From: Cryptomeria japonica
Lineage: Eukaryota > Streptophyta > Pinopsida > Cupressales > Cupressaceae
Length of the DNA stretch: 64,000 nt
Assembly: GCF_030272615.1 (NCBI RefSeq)
Contig: NC_081413.1
Span: forward strand, 558,461,136 to 558,525,135
Direction: 5' to 3'
Positions within the stretch are counted from its first letter, which is position 1, and each line of letters opens with the position of its first letter. The translations under genes were made by a program, and so were the position numbers. Shown in pieces: positions 30,131 to 43,220 of this stretch. The notes beneath the pieces are model-generated. The model made no database searches and had not been told where the DNA came from. It worked only from the letters and a program-made list of their open reading frames with translations.

Positions 30131-31660
30131 CTTGCTCACCCCTTGATTTAGTCCATAATATGTTTTGGTAATGCATAGCGAATTTTTGAAAATTAGGGTA
30201 AAAAGTGTTTTACTATAATTAGTATGTGTAAAAATTGGATGCAATATTGTTTGCACACTAATTCTTTACAATTTGAGCCTTGATTACATTTATCAACACG
30301 ATAACATACATGAATCATTTGGGTCATTTGAGTGGGAGAGACAACTGTTAGGGGTTCGAGGCACAAGGAGGTAAGCCTTTTTGCCATTTTACATCAAATT
30401 TTTAATTTTAAAAAATGTTTGAAAATGTTCAAATTGTATAGAAATTTATATATTTAGAGATTTTTAGTTTCTCCAATTTTGTCCATGTTTATTTGTTCCT
30501 ACCTCATTTGTACATTTGTGTGAACAATATTTTATAGTTATGGAGTGTGATGTTGTCCATGAAAAATACAGCATTGATTGAAAAATTATGATTTTGACCC
30601 AATAATGTGATTTTATCCAAAAAAATTTTTTTTTGAAATGAGAAGTAATTTTATATCAAAGTTGATATTTGTTTGTGTAGGATAATCATGAAAATAACTA
30701 TTTTTTGTACATTTTATGCATTGCAATATGTGCAAAATATCATAGAGTTGCTATAGCAACTACCCAATGCAATACTTTAGGTATTGCAAAATATGGAATA
30801 TGGTACTAATAAGGAGGTCACTAATTAAAGTGGCGGGGTTAATATTAGGGATCATTTTAGTGGTGAATCTTGGCCAAATGGGGGATAGTTCATATAACTA
30901 GTAAGGGATAGTTCGTATCGACCAATTCAAAATTGGTGAAAACATTGCAACAAGTAGGGTTGTCGAAATAGTCAAATTTAATGAATTATCAATCAAATGT
31001 ATTTTCAATTTTCCATCTATTTATTTTATGAGGTATATAATTAATACTTTTTGTCAATAAAAGACTGAATTTTTAATCCTTTAATGAATAATTTTCCTAA
31101 AAGTTCAAATTATTTATTAATTCAACCACATATTTAACATTAAAAATTAAATGCACACATAGACCCATTTCACATATACTAAATTATAACTCCATGCTGA
31201 TCCTAAGTCCATAATCACCTTGAAAATTATAACATATGAGTTTTGTTGAGGGTCAATTTGCCCAAAATTTATATGAATCATTTTGAATCACACACTATTC
31301 ATCAGATTTATACTATATTGTTTTAAAATCCCACAATTTTTTTATATATGGATTGATATAAATAAAAAAAAAAATTTAATTCATGTTTACATATTTTTTT
31401 GGCTCTTAGCTCTTGATTTGTATCGTTCAAGCTATGACTACATGAATTGCTATATTAGTGAGTTAGTGAAAGACTAAATGTAGGTGGTCAATTCTTCATA
31501 GTGTTATAATATCATTTATCTCTTTGCCATTATTACTTCATTCTTATATGGGATATTGAGTACGGAGACATACAAGGCACATGGAATCAAGGATCTATAT
31601 TTTTGGATTCCTTCCTAAAAAGGAAGACACTTTTCCACAAATTTTATTTCATGAGAGATG
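30131..31660. other. AT-rich stretch, nothing recognised
   Basis: No coding motif, repeat unit or LTR end could be supported. Short frames at 30,193-30,387 (minus) and 31,283-31,477 (plus) have no recognisable features. Confidence 0.45.
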
Positions 31661-31669
31661 TTGATAAAG

Positions 31670-32657
31670 AACAAGACTCTTGAAAGTGGTGAAAAGAAGT
31701 CATCAAAATGCAGAACCATAATGTCAAACTTTGGAAATAATTGTGGTCCATCAGATGGAGTTACAACATCAATGCTTGCACCAAGTATTAATGTTTAAAA
31801 TAATACCTCAGAGGAACATTGGAATGATTTAATTGAGTTCGATGACAATGTTGTAGATTATGTTCCAAGGAATGCAAACATGATAGCCATAATGAGTTAA
31901 ATGGCTTGAATGACAATGTTGCAAATGATGTTATTGCATAGAAGGTGAACATAAAAGATATAAAAAAAATAGGGCATGAGGGAGATATGAAAAGAAGTTT
32001 TAGATTGATTGGGTGTTAAAGTGCCCATTCATTAAACCAATGGATAATGCAAATAAATATGAACCTCCAATAGTATGCAAGTGTAAGATTTATAGTTATA
32101 AATATAAAAGGGACAATAAGTTATAGCTAAACTTGAATCTATAAAAAAACATATTTGTAAAGTTTATGAATAAAATCATAGACAAAAAGGAACAACTAGT
32201 GATAAGATAAAAAATAAAGGAAGAATGTTTTCATGTTAAGTATGCACTCAAATATGATGAGCATATGCAAACAAAGGTGAAGCTTGCTAAATGTGGAGGT
32301 TCAATTGAAGTTCAATTAGGGAAGATGTTGATAGAAGCACAAAAGTAAAAAATGATTTAGTTTGAGTGTTTTTCATATTTTGACTAGAGGGTGTCCTAGG
32401 ATAGACTACCCAAATTATAATAGTTTCTTATATAGTTTAGGCATTCCTAACTTTCCTCAAATGCACTGGTCAATAATGAATGGATGATAATGGGCACATT
32501 GTCTTAATGAAGTGGAAAAATAAGTTTTACAAGATAACATAAACATGTCTGCCAACCTCATATTCTTTGTGTTCATAAAATGAAGGAGACTTCAACATCA
32601 TAAAATATATTTGAACTAGTTAAGACATATTTGAATAAAATTGGAGGTGTGGATGAC
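31670..32657 (+). pseudogene. hAT-like transposase relic, 5' part
   Basis: Plus-strand frames with stops read MSNFGNNCGPSDGVTTSML (about 31,720), LIEFDDNVVDYVPR, then near 31,990 KKF-stop-IDWVLKCPFIKPM followed by VCKCKIYSYKYKRDNKL. The last part resembles the zinc-finger module (C-x-C-x-I-C) that opens ZNF862/hAT-like proteins. The relic continues after a solo LTR insertion at 32,663-34,757. Joined across the single ATCAT, the frame gives G-V-D-D-I then I-V-I-R-F-V-C-L-G-A. hAT-like transposases cut and paste DNA, and this one is dead (many stops). Confidence 0.45.
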
Positions 32658-32662
32658 ATCAT

Positions 32663-34757
32663 TGTTAGACACAATGTGCCATTGAGAGGGGGGGTGAATC
32701 AGTGGTTTAAAAACTTTTCCCTTTATCTACCCTATGTGTGAATACCAGTTATCATCCTATTACCTAGTGGGTCTACTGGTAAGATAAATCAAGACAATGC
32801 AATGCAATCATATACAAGGGCACATCCCATAACACCAGAATATACGAGGAAAACCCAAGATGGGAAAAAACTTGGTGAGAAATGTTGTTGGAGTCTACTG
32901 CTCCAATCTAGCCTCACAATGAAACACTTTGGTTACAATATTGAGGGCACCAACCCAAGGAGTACCACTCCTACAGTTTATGGGCACCAACCCAAAGGAG
33001 CTACAAACCTTTCACCGAGCACCAACCTAGTGATCTTCAAAGAATCATTATCAAATACAAAAGTTGTAACCTGTTACAAGTGAATCTTGCAACCACTGCA
33101 TATAATCTCTCTACCGGTATCACCCTTTCTCTGCCTTACCGGTTCTCTACTCTTCTTGTCACTCCGTCTCTCTTTAGCTTTCTGCTGGATCACTATCTTC
33201 TACTCTTAGCTACACTCTTTTGTTGTTGTCTTACCGGTTCTTCTCTACCAGTTACCCCTACTCTACTTCTTCTCTATCAGTTCAGTGCCTTTTCTTCTTC
33301 ACCATTCAATTGGCATTCATGCTAAAATACTTCTTTACTTGTGGCCTTGATCTTATCGGTTAATACCCTCTCACCAGTTGCATCTCCAACACATAGTTTA
33401 TATGATCTTTGATGGAGTCACTGAATGGTTGGCTCTTTGCTGCTCTTTCACACTCCACACTTCAACATTCGACATGCAACATCATCATCTCTTGGTCTTT
33501 GGTCTGCATACATATATCCAGGTTTTCTCGCCAAAACACTCAACTGGTGCACACCTACCAGACATCTACCCCTACCGGTTCTCTAGTAACCCTGTTGGCA
33601 TGTCATCTCTGAATACCTTTGTCAACATCCACCTTAGCTCACTATGTCGAACCAACATGGTCACCGACCAATATTGCACAACCGGTATATGCTTCATATT
33701 ACTAGTTCCTCTTTGCCTACTGGTTAACCTTCTTTCCTTCTCCTTCCTTATGTCAGTGGATCTTGTTAGCCCGATCATCAATCATGCCGATCTTCAACAA
33801 CTCTCTTGAAGGAGACATCATGTGCATCTTCATCAGACTGAGAGAACTTCACCTTTGTCTCTCTGTCCACTTGGTCGTATGTCGGTATTCTCCTTGTTTA
33901 CCAATTCACATGTTTTTGCCTTCATACCGGTAGTGTGCATGATATCTTCTTTCAAACTATCTCCATCCATTTTGCATCTGTGGGAACACCACTTTCCATC
34001 TACATACTGGTAACTCCATATGTGCAACTACGAAGCCTCATTTTCATTTGACTAGTTCTCTTCTCAACTGGTTTGCCAGGAAGGCAATCTCATCATCTTA
34101 ACTCTTCCTTCTCCACCCTTGTAGCACATCATGTCTTCACACACTGATCCAATTTTCATCTCTGATCTCACACTCTGGAGACTTTTTCATCTTCCACTTG
34201 GTCATCCAATTTGTGCATCCAATCACCTGCCTTGGCCTGCTTTGGCAATCTTATCCTGGAGAGTCATGATGTATGCCAAGTAAAACTGGGATAAGCAAGG
34301 CATTACCACTTACTGGTGGGAAAGGATCTATGTCACCTGCTGGTATTAATGTGACATCCATGAGGAGTAGATGCATCTTCAACTGGACATATGATTGGTA
34401 GCTTTCCCATATGCCATCCTTTCTTACTGAAGCAACATACTCTCTGTCACTCTTCTCTTCATCCGGAGGGAGTCCTGTTGTATAACATCCAACTCTTACC
34501 GGTGGACTACAAATGCTTCACCGTCGGTGTTGATGTGATTCTTGTAACATTTTGGTTGGTAGCCACTCGAAGCTAGCACATACTTACCGGTCATCATACC
34601 ATACCGATCTTCAATGAATGTCAACAACACATGCTAACATTGACTTGTGTACCGGTAACCAACAATACTTGGCTGACATCAATGTCACCAATACACTTCA
34701 ATCTCCCACACCGGTTATGCTATACCGGTTGACATCAATGACAACACAATGCCAACA
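32663..34757 (-). mobile_element. copia-type solo LTR, 2,095 bp, with ATCAT duplication
   Basis: Bounded by TG (32,663) and CA (34,757), with ATCAT on each side (32,658-32,662 and 34,758-34,762). On the minus strand it begins TGTTGGCATTGTGTTGTC. Its ends resemble those of the LTR at 37,374-38,679 (GGGTGAATCAGTGG against GATGAATCAATATAG, and both end CCAACA on the plus strand). That LTR is followed by a copia-type polypurine tract and gag, which sets class and orientation. No coding domain lies inside. The open frames 33,080-33,809 are Ser/Leu-rich shadows. It splits the hAT-like relic. Confidence 0.85.
33113..34729. repeat. eleven ACCGGT palindromes in the solo LTR
   Basis: Exact ACCGGT at 33,113, 33,138, 33,233, 33,574, 33,681, 33,926, 34,498, 34,586, 34,651, 34,710 and 34,724. 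A six-base word is expected less than once in 1.6 kb at even composition. One-step deamination forms are also present: ACTGGT about six times and ACCAGT about three times, the first near 32,746. Most are preceded by T or YT. Confidence 0.85.
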
Positions 34758-34762
34758 ATCAT

Positions 34763-36200
34763 AATAGTCATAAGGTTTGTGTGTTTAGGAGCTACAAGAG
34801 CTTCAATAATGCAAGGTAATAAAGATATAAACTACTTGTTCATCATAAATAATTGACATATGTTACATGACCCACAAAATAAATTTAGCATTTAAAATTG
34901 TGAGTAGGTTTCCTTTGGTAGGATAATTTGAAAATGTAGTTTGTGAGCTGTACTCTTACTTCTACTAAAGTCCCAAATAGTTTGTGGAGTTTCAAAATTT
35001 TGCAAAGGGAATAACCACAAGAAAAAAGCTTTTTAAGGATGTTGATAGTAGATGGATCTCATTGCATGGAGCAACACAATGGGTTTTTCCAAAATAGAGA
35101 TCCTCGATTGGAGTAATGTACAAACATCACAATATTAGAGACAAAGCTCCCAACCTCTGACATAGATTAAATGACATAGAGACTCTTAACTTTATCAAAT
35201 ATTCTCCCAATGCTAGACAAAATGAACATGATTGTGAAAAATCCCAAGAAAGAACTATGTATATTTTAGAATATAGTAAATCTATAGCTATCAAAGCAGT
35301 CATTTATAAGTCCAAACTTTAGTAGTTGGTAGTCAATGAAAGATTTGAAAATTTGTACTATTTTTTCACAATATAGTGTAAGCGAGGATCTATGTGTCTT
35401 TGTACATGGATTTGAGATACCAATGCACTATTTTAATGACCACAATTAGACACTCTACTAGAGTGGGAGAAGTAATTGTTACGAGGGAAGATTTTAATGA
35501 AATTGTTAATTCTATAAGTACTTCAAGAAATTTACTTAGAGATTATAGAATGATTCACCTAAGAAGAAATACTAGAAGCCATGTTTTTTGTGTATCTTAA
35601 TTATTTTCCTAATATTTATATATATGATTTTCATACGAGGTTAAGGATATTGATTGAGCATTTTTTCATTACTTCATGATTTAGTGGAGAGAAAATAAAA
35701 TAAAATAAAATAAAACAAAAGTTTATAGAGAAACCTACCCATTTTGCAAGAACAATGAGGGAATATTATATGGCCATAGAGAGCCCCTTCAATGAGGGAT
35801 CAAGAACAAAGCTTTGGGAGCCTTAAGTCATGTCAACATATTGTGTAATTCAATATAAGAATACTTCAAAAAATTTAAATTAGGTTGAACCATGATATTG
35901 GGATTGATGGAGAATGAGGGAGTTTTCAATGCATTGAGGTTATTTAAGTCGAAGATAAGAAATAAACTAGACAATAATCTAGAAAATTACTTGAGGATGT
36001 GTACAACTAGGTATAATATCTGAAGTTTGCCGTTTGAAATAGCACTCACAATCTCTAAAGTTTTCTTTTTGAAAGGGCATTGAAAATATAGAGGTCCATA
36101 TGTGAAAGAAGAGGATTGTGCAACACTTCGAACCTTGGTGATAGTGGCACAAGCACAAATGATAGTGATACAATGAATAGCACATGCAGTGGTAGTTTTG
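34763..36200 (+). pseudogene. hAT-like transposase relic, 3' part
   Basis: Continues the 31,670 relic. FVCLGATRASIMQGNKDI (about 34,780) matches the G-A-D-G-A-S-x-x-Q-G catalytic-core block of ZNF862/hAT-like proteins. HDPQNKFSI occupies the region of their H-C-x-A-H-x-x-N-L-A block. DVDSRWISLHGATQWVF (about 35,038) matches their N-x-x-T-R-W-I-S block, and NDIETLNFIKYSPN (about 35,170) follows. Stops and shifts throughout. The region beyond about 35,600 has no recognised motif. Confidence 0.5.
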
Positions 36201-37373
36201 AGATGTAGTTAAGCGAACATATCCACATCAAAGAAAATAAGGACTAGAATGAAGATGACATTCAATCTCATGGTTAGAGTGAAGAGATGAATTGGAAAAT
36301 GGAAGATATCAATTTTTACTTATTACTATATTTCATGTGTCATGAATCATATTCCAAAATCCAAAATATCGTTGATGATATTTAATATTTCTTTCATTGA
36401 ATCATGGTATTGTATTGTATTTTTTAATTTTTTATTTATAAAATAATAAATTAATGCACTTCTATTTTCCATTGTCCCATTGTAGAATTTAAATTTTAAC
36501 ATTTTTTTATAAAAATTTGATTTATTGAACACATTTTCCAATTTCAATTATTTATTAACATATTATTAATAATTTCAAATTGCTATTGTGTGATATTGAT
36601 TTGTAAAATTTACCAAAGAATCACACTAATTCCCTATTTTCATTCACATTCTAGTATGAGAAGACAAATAATTATGAATAAATTAAAATATATATTCGTA
36701 TAGGCCTCTATTAAAACATAAATTGCTGATTACAGATAATTCTTTACAAAACTTTGACATTGTTGATGCTTCTAATTGATTACTCAATAACTTGTGAAGA
36801 GTATCCATTTCCTATGCTCAAGGGTATTAGGATATTGGCCAATAAACATGGAATTAACTTCTATAACAATTCCTTCTACACTATAAGAATTGCTAACCTA
36901 GGTGGGTCTCCCTTACAATATAATCAAGTAATGGTGAAAAAATAAAAAAAAATGGATATTGTGTTGGTGCTTCAAACTGATTCCTTGATAATTCTCTAAA
37001 TATTAGCCATCCCTTATAATTAAGAACATTTGGATAGTGGCCAACAAAAAGGGAATTCAATTCCCTTTGCACTTCAAACTCTAGACTAACCTAGGTGTGT
37101 CCACCTTGAGTAGTATCAAAAGATGGTGAATAATTTCAATTTGATATTGTTATAGTAGATTAGTTCTCACAGATTATAACAAGGATGCATGAAATAGAAC
37201 ATATAAATAGGCAACATTCCTTGTATTCTTGTAGATCCAAGCATTAAAATAGAAGATACTTAAGAATAATTTAAAGATTGATTGAGTTTTATTATTTTTA
37301 AATTGGTGCTAGGATTTGAGAAAGACTAATTTACTTAAATCGGTGCCAATTTAGGGCTACACATTCTTATAAT
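36200..37373. other. AT-rich region with a diverged tandem duplication
   Basis: Two copies of a unit of about 195 bp, 36,751-36,945 and 36,955-37,135, share ATTGTTG(A/G)TGCTTC, then GGATA(T/G)TGGCCAA, then CTAACCTAGGTG(G/T)GTC. Divergence is high. The rest (36,200-36,750 and 37,136-37,373) has nothing recognised. Confidence 0.55.
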
Positions 37374-38679
37374 TGACGAGACATGATTATACTAAGAAGA
37401 GAGATGAATCAATATAGTACTATTTTCTACTATTTCAAATTTAATACCATAAGTATATCAATTTGTACAACATAATTCACAAGAGCACGTGCGACTTTAC
37501 ATGGAAACAATTATCGAAGGAAACCACGATATAATATTGCTTAAATAAAGTTTTCTTACAAACTTCATCGACACTATTCCACATGAGACACCAATCCCCC
37601 TCAATTCTTGAGCACCAACCCCACAATTTATAGACACCGACCTATTAGAAACACCAACCTACTCGAAACACCGATCGCAAAAATTAAGTCTTTATCATCT
37701 TAATAATTTTCCTTCGATACTTGCTTTATCTAATCTACTCGAAACTACTCATAAAAACGTCACATATTTGCTCATAAATTTCTCATAACTTTTCCCATAA
37801 GTCTTCTACAACATCTCCGACAAACTACTTATAAATTCTATTCAACTTATTCTCAGATATATTCCAATATCCTCTTTAAGTTTACTTGAATGCTTCAAAA
37901 ATCTACTCATATAAACTTTATAAACCTTCTCATACGTTCTTCAAAAGTATGCTTATAAATCAGCTCAATTATTACAGTTCTACCATATATCTCTCCTTAT
38001 AAATTTACTCTTAATTTCATATGATATATCATTGTTTTGCCACATTATTCATATTTATTTCTGCTCCAATATGTCTCATAAATTTAATTGCTTCACTTTA
38101 TTTCATATTTATTTGCTGTCATATGAAATGTAATCATTGCACTGAACGGATTCTTGCCCTTTTAAAACGATTCACTACATTCTATCAATAGTTAATAGTT
38201 GTATCTCTGCCCTTCTACTATCTTGTCATATGTTTATTTATATTAACCAAATTACTCGATAAATTAATAAGGTTTCTCCTTTTATCTTAGGCAATTTTCA
38301 TGAAGTATGTATGACTTTACCTTATATAGAATCACTGCTCTTTTATACTATAAATCATGGCCTTTATATTCTTCTTAATCGTTATTCTTAGTATGCTACT
38401 CTTATGAATCACTTATACACATATGATTTAGGTGATTAAATCTTAATTGCCGTTGTTATTAATCTTCTATGATGTTCTTCTTCTTCAAATTAGTATACTT
38501 ATATGATATTTTTTCTTATGTTCCATGATACTTATGTTTTATTTGTTTGTTCCTTCTTGTAAATAACCAAGCCAAGCATCATAATTAAGTAAAATCTTCT
38601 TGACTTCCTCTTCATATTGAAAACTCATTTGACATCAATAATATTTCCACCTTCGACATGAATGACAATATATCCAACA
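37374..38679 (-). repeat. copia-type 3' LTR, minus strand (1,306 bp)
   Basis: On the minus strand it starts TGTTGGATATATTGTC at 38,679, directly after the purine tract AAAAGGGGAGAT (38,691-38,680). I place its end at the TG of 37,374 by similarity with the solo LTR start at 32,663. No partner LTR is in the window, so the far end is inferred. Confidence 0.65.
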
Positions 38680-40480
38680 ATCTCCCCTTTTGACATTGAA
38701 GTCAACTTTTCCATCAAACTATCTATGAATGTAGGATGAACATGATACTCCCCCTTTCTCTAATGCTCCCTCTTTCTCTAACTCTCCCTCTTAGACATCA
38801 ATGGAAAATGGATTTCTAGTACTATCACAAAGAGAAATCCCCTTATCTGTAACACTTCCTTTTGACATCAACATCATTTTTTTTCTCTAATAACTCTCTC
38901 TCTTTCTTGAGATCAATGGTAATGGGATGCTATTATCCTCTTATAGAAAATGCATAATCTAATCTATCTTTGAATTGTCTTATCCACAAAGCTTGTAAGA
39001 TGTTGCAATGATTAGCTCCCCTAAATTCGTTATTCTCCTCAAGTTTGTGCATGAAGTGTAGTTTACACAAGCCATGGGGCCTTCACTTAGTGAACTTGGG
39101 TTATATCACGTGTGTTCATGGCATACTAAAGAATCCCCCTATTTTCAAAAAATATTGCCCTAAACTCTTTTTTTGTCACCTCCTCCCAATACACAACCTG
39201 AATTAAAAACCCCCCTATTTTCACTAGATAGGCAATATATTGAGCTCATTTTTTTAGGATATTAAACCCCCAATATGAATGTGTGTGATATAATATTTCC
39301 TAGCCAGTGAAGCCCCTGTGCCACAAGCATAGATTTATCCGTCTTTTGATTATCTTGCTCTTCCTTCCCTTTTCAAGCTCTTGTAGATCTTCCCTTTTGT
39401 TTGGCTATGATATCCTCCTTATTCAATCTAGGATTTTTAAGACAACTTCTACAAAACCTTGTTTTATGCCCACAGTTACATTTGTCGCATATAACATTAT
39501 AATCTACCATCAAAGCAAATGAGTTATAGTTTCTATTTGTCCACCCATAAGAGCTTCTTTTTTTGTACCAATCATAATTATATCTCACATTTGCTCTACA
39601 ATCTCTTGCCTTGTGACCAAAACAATTTCTTGAAAAACAATAAGCATAATAGAAACTTTGCAACCTCAGTCTTCTTCGGAAGGAATTTCTAAACTTGTTC
39701 TTGTTTGTTAACCTTTAGAGGACTATTAATTTTTTTGGATTTTGATTCTTCTTCTTGCTACCTTCACTTTTGATAGGACTTTTTAGGGCTTCAACATACA
39801 TCTTTGGTTCTTCTTTGTTTGGTGTCTTTTTTGAATCTTTTGTATTGGCCATTTGATTTTCTTTATAACCAAGTTATATCTTATTGAATGGTGACCTTTG
39901 TTCATTTAATATACCATCCAAAATATTGGTACTCTTCTCAAACTTAAGGCTACTATTCAACTTGGTGGATGTCTTTTCTAGTTCCTTTGTTAAGGAAATG
40001 ATCTTGAACTCTAACCTTTCACAATCTTCTTCCTTCACTTTCAATTTGTTTCTCATCTCTTCTTCAATCCTTTTCCCTTCTTTAATTTCAACTTTAATGA
40101 TCACCTTTTCAGATTTTTCAAGGCTTTGTACTAACTTGACATTAGATTCATTGTCCTCCTAAAGTTGTAGTTATAGTTTCTAATTTCTTTTCTTAAGTTT
40201 CTTGATCTCGCTATAGGCATAATGAATTTCTTCCTAACTATCCACTTCCCCTTTGTCTTTACTATGTACTTACTTTAGCAAATTGAAACTAGTGGTTGCT
40301 AAAAGAGACAAGTCATGTCCCTAATTTGATAATAAATCTGATTTTAGTAGGACAACTAAGAACTCGAGGTTTCATAGTTACATTTACAAACAATTCATGG
40401 AAGGTCACCAAATGCTCATTGATAAAAGAAAAATGAGAAAGGTAGGTACATTGTATTTATGTGCTGGTAATTTTGATTTC
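38680..40480 (-). pseudogene. copia gag relic without pol
   Basis: The minus-strand frame 40,104-39,874 has the gag coiled region (ELEKTSTKLNSSLKFEKST, then ILDGILNEQRSPFNK). The frame 39,663-39,373 has two knuckles: CFSRNCFGHKARDC, where the second metal Cys is Arg, and CDKCNCGHKTRFC, one residue short. After gag the sequence goes straight to the polypurine tract and LTR at 38,679, about 700 bp later, with no protease, integrase or RT. This is either a non-autonomous derivative or an internal deletion. Upstream of about 40,160 the frame is broken, and near 40,490 a plus-strand copia relic begins. Confidence 0.7.
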
Positions 40481-40559
40481 TCCATTTCTTTAGCTTCCAA
40501 GGAACAAATACATCATTATGGCACAATAGGCTTGGATAGATGAGTGAGAAGGTGATGAT

Positions 40560-42960
40560 GATTTTCCATTCAAGGAATTTATTGCCATGTTTAAAACAAG
40601 TGTTTTGGATTTATGTGAAAACTATGTTTATGGAAAATAAAAGAGAGTCAATTTTCTCAATTTTGGGAAAGAAAAGAAGAGTGAAAAGTTAGAGCTTGTA
40701 TGTTTAGATTTATGGAGGCTAGCTTAGGTATTATCTCTTGGCAGCTCTTATTATTTTGTTGCTTTTATTGATGATTCAATTAAAAAAATGAATTTATTTC
40801 ATTCCCCCAAAAGTTGATGTATTTGGTACTTTGAAGAAATTGAAAGCTTTGGTTGAGAATGAGACAAAAAAATAAGGTGAAGTGTCTTAGATCAAATAAT
40901 GGAGGTGAATACTACAACAAAGAGTTTCATTGTTACTATTCATACCATGAGATTCATAGGCAAAAGATGGTTCCAAGAATACCACAAGAAAATGGTGTAT
41001 TTGAAAGGATGAATAAAACAATCATGGAGTGTGCAAGGAGCATGAGATTGCATGCAAGATTTTCATTACAATTTTGGGTAGGTATTGTGAATACTATTTT
41101 TACTTAATAAACAGAGAGCCTTCAAGTTCCTTAGGTGGTGGTATTATAGATGGGGCATGCATGAGTAAAAAGATAAACTATTAATTTTTTGAAACCTTTG
41201 GTTGTGAAGCATTTGTCCACATTGATGTGGGAAATAGAACAAAGTTTGATGCAAAATCCAAGAAGTGTACTTATATTGGATATGGAGTCAATAATTCTGA
41301 TTATTGTTTAAGGGATTATTAAAATTACAAAATCATTAGGAGTAGAGGTGTCATATTCAATGAGAAGGGCATGAATAAAAATAAATTGCAAGGAAGAAAT
41401 AGGAAAAGGAAAACATAAAATACATGGTGCTTGATGAAATCCCAAAAATATACTTCCATCTATGCCAAAAAATAAAAATATTCAACAACTAGAACAACAA
41501 GAAGTACCTCAAACTCATGCAAGATCTACACAGGTAAGTAAACCCCCTAAATGATACTCTCCTTCATTATATTATGTATTATTGTCTGATTTTAGTAAAC
41601 TATTAATTTATGAAGAAACATACAGGTAGAAACCAAAAAGAAGAGGAAGAAAATCATGAAAGAGAAAATTGACTCTTTGATACAAAACCAAAGTTGGGAC
41701 TCAGTTCAATTTATTAAAGGTAAAAGAGCATTGCCAAACAAATGGGTTTACAGGTTGAAAGAAGAACATGGAGGCAAGAAAAGATATAAGGCCACACCTG
41801 TGGTAGAAGGTTTTTCATAGAAAAATGATATAGATTTTGATGAGATATTTTCTCCTATTGTTAAAATGACTCTAATAGAACTATTCTTAGTCTTGTGGCT
41901 ATGGAAGATTTGCATCTTGAACAATAAGATGTAAAGACAAATTTTCTTTCCGAAAATTTGGAGAAAGATTTATATGAAACAACCATAGGGATATGAGGTC
42001 AAATGTAAGGATGACTTGGTGTGTAGGTTAAAGAACAATTTGTATGGTCTAAAGAAAGCACCCTAGCAATAATATTTGAAATTTAATAGTTTATGACTAA
42101 ACAAGGTTACAATAGATGCCATTTTCATCATTGTGTTTATTTTAATAGATTAGATAATGGTAGCTATATTATCTTGTTATTATATGTTGATGACATGATT
42201 GTTGCCAAATCTAATATGCAACATATAAATGAACTTAAGAAAATTTTAGCAAATTCATTTTCTATGAAGGATTTGGGTGTAGCGAAACAAATCCATGGTA
42301 TGAGAATAACACAAGACAAGAGAAATCCCACAATAACATTGTCTCAAAGTGAGTACATAGAGAAGGTGTTGAAAAGATTTCAAATACATGATGCAAAACT
42401 AGTGTCTACACCTTTGTGTAGTCATTTTAAATTGACTAAAAAAATGTATCCTAAGATATAAGAGGATATGAAATATGTGCCCAAGGTTCCATGCTCTTTA
42501 GTAGTTGGTATCTTGATTTATTTAATGGCATGTACAAAGTCAGAATTACACATGAAGTGGGGGTTGTAAGCGGGTATATGAAAAATCTTGGAAAAGAGCA
42601 CTGGAATGCAGTAAAGTGGATTCTCATGTATTTTAAAGGTAATACTACTCAATCATTATATTTTGGAGTATCAAACATTACTCCACAAGGATATGTTAAT
42701 TTAGATCTAGCAACTAATATCAATAGTGGGAGGAGCACCATATGGTGTGCATTTATTGTAGGTGGCACAAAAATTAATTGAATTTCACAATTGCAAAAAA
42801 GTTGTTGCACTTTCCACCATAGAAGTAGAATATGTTGCCACTATAGAGGCTAGTCAAGAGATGACTTGTTTATAATGGTTTATGGAGGACTTGGGAAAAC
42901 AACAAGAGACTAGCATGATACACAATGATAATCAAAGTGTCATTCATCTTATGAAGAACT
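40560..42960 (+). pseudogene. copia pol relic (integrase, RT, RNase H)
   Basis: Plus-strand frames in copia order. The pre-integrase/integrase start reads LDLCENYVYGK then KRVNFL (40,600). The integrase core reads LRSNNGGEYY at about 40,888, with Asn where the second catalytic Asp belongs, then PQENGVFERMN with the Glu kept. RT begins NQSWDSVQFIKGKRALPNKWVYRLK (41,690-41,760), with FSPIVKMT and YVDDMIVAKSN (42,184) intact. RNase H shows STIEVEYVA-like sequence at 42,815. Integrase before RT defines Ty1/copia. Stops and frameshifts are frequent. Gag and protease are missing. Confidence 0.8.
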
Positions 42961-43220
42961 TAACCCTTCATTTTAGACTATACACATACTACTTAGGTAC
43001 CATTTCACTTGACCAATTTTAGAGGATAGGTACTTGAAACTAGAAAATAGACACACTAACCAAGACCCTATAGATCATTTATCTCTATTATGGGGGTTGT
43101 ACTTCCTTGTTGTGGGAGGAAATTCTTCTTTGGGAGATTTTCCTATGTATGTGGGTACCTAACATGGCTTCATTTGACAAGACCCATACCATTTTCACCC
43201 ACCTTTGTGCTGAAGGAGGG

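Noticed and set aside
33080-33809. Plus-strand frames of 81-143 codons with hydrophobic runs
   Set aside because: They lie inside the copia-type solo LTR with ATCAT duplication. Leu/Ser/Phe repetition comes from CT-rich DNA.
10887-34762. The same ATCAT target duplication on two different elements
   Set aside because: Five-base duplications in AT-rich DNA coincide easily. The LTRs and superfamilies differ, so I do not infer shared target choice from two cases.
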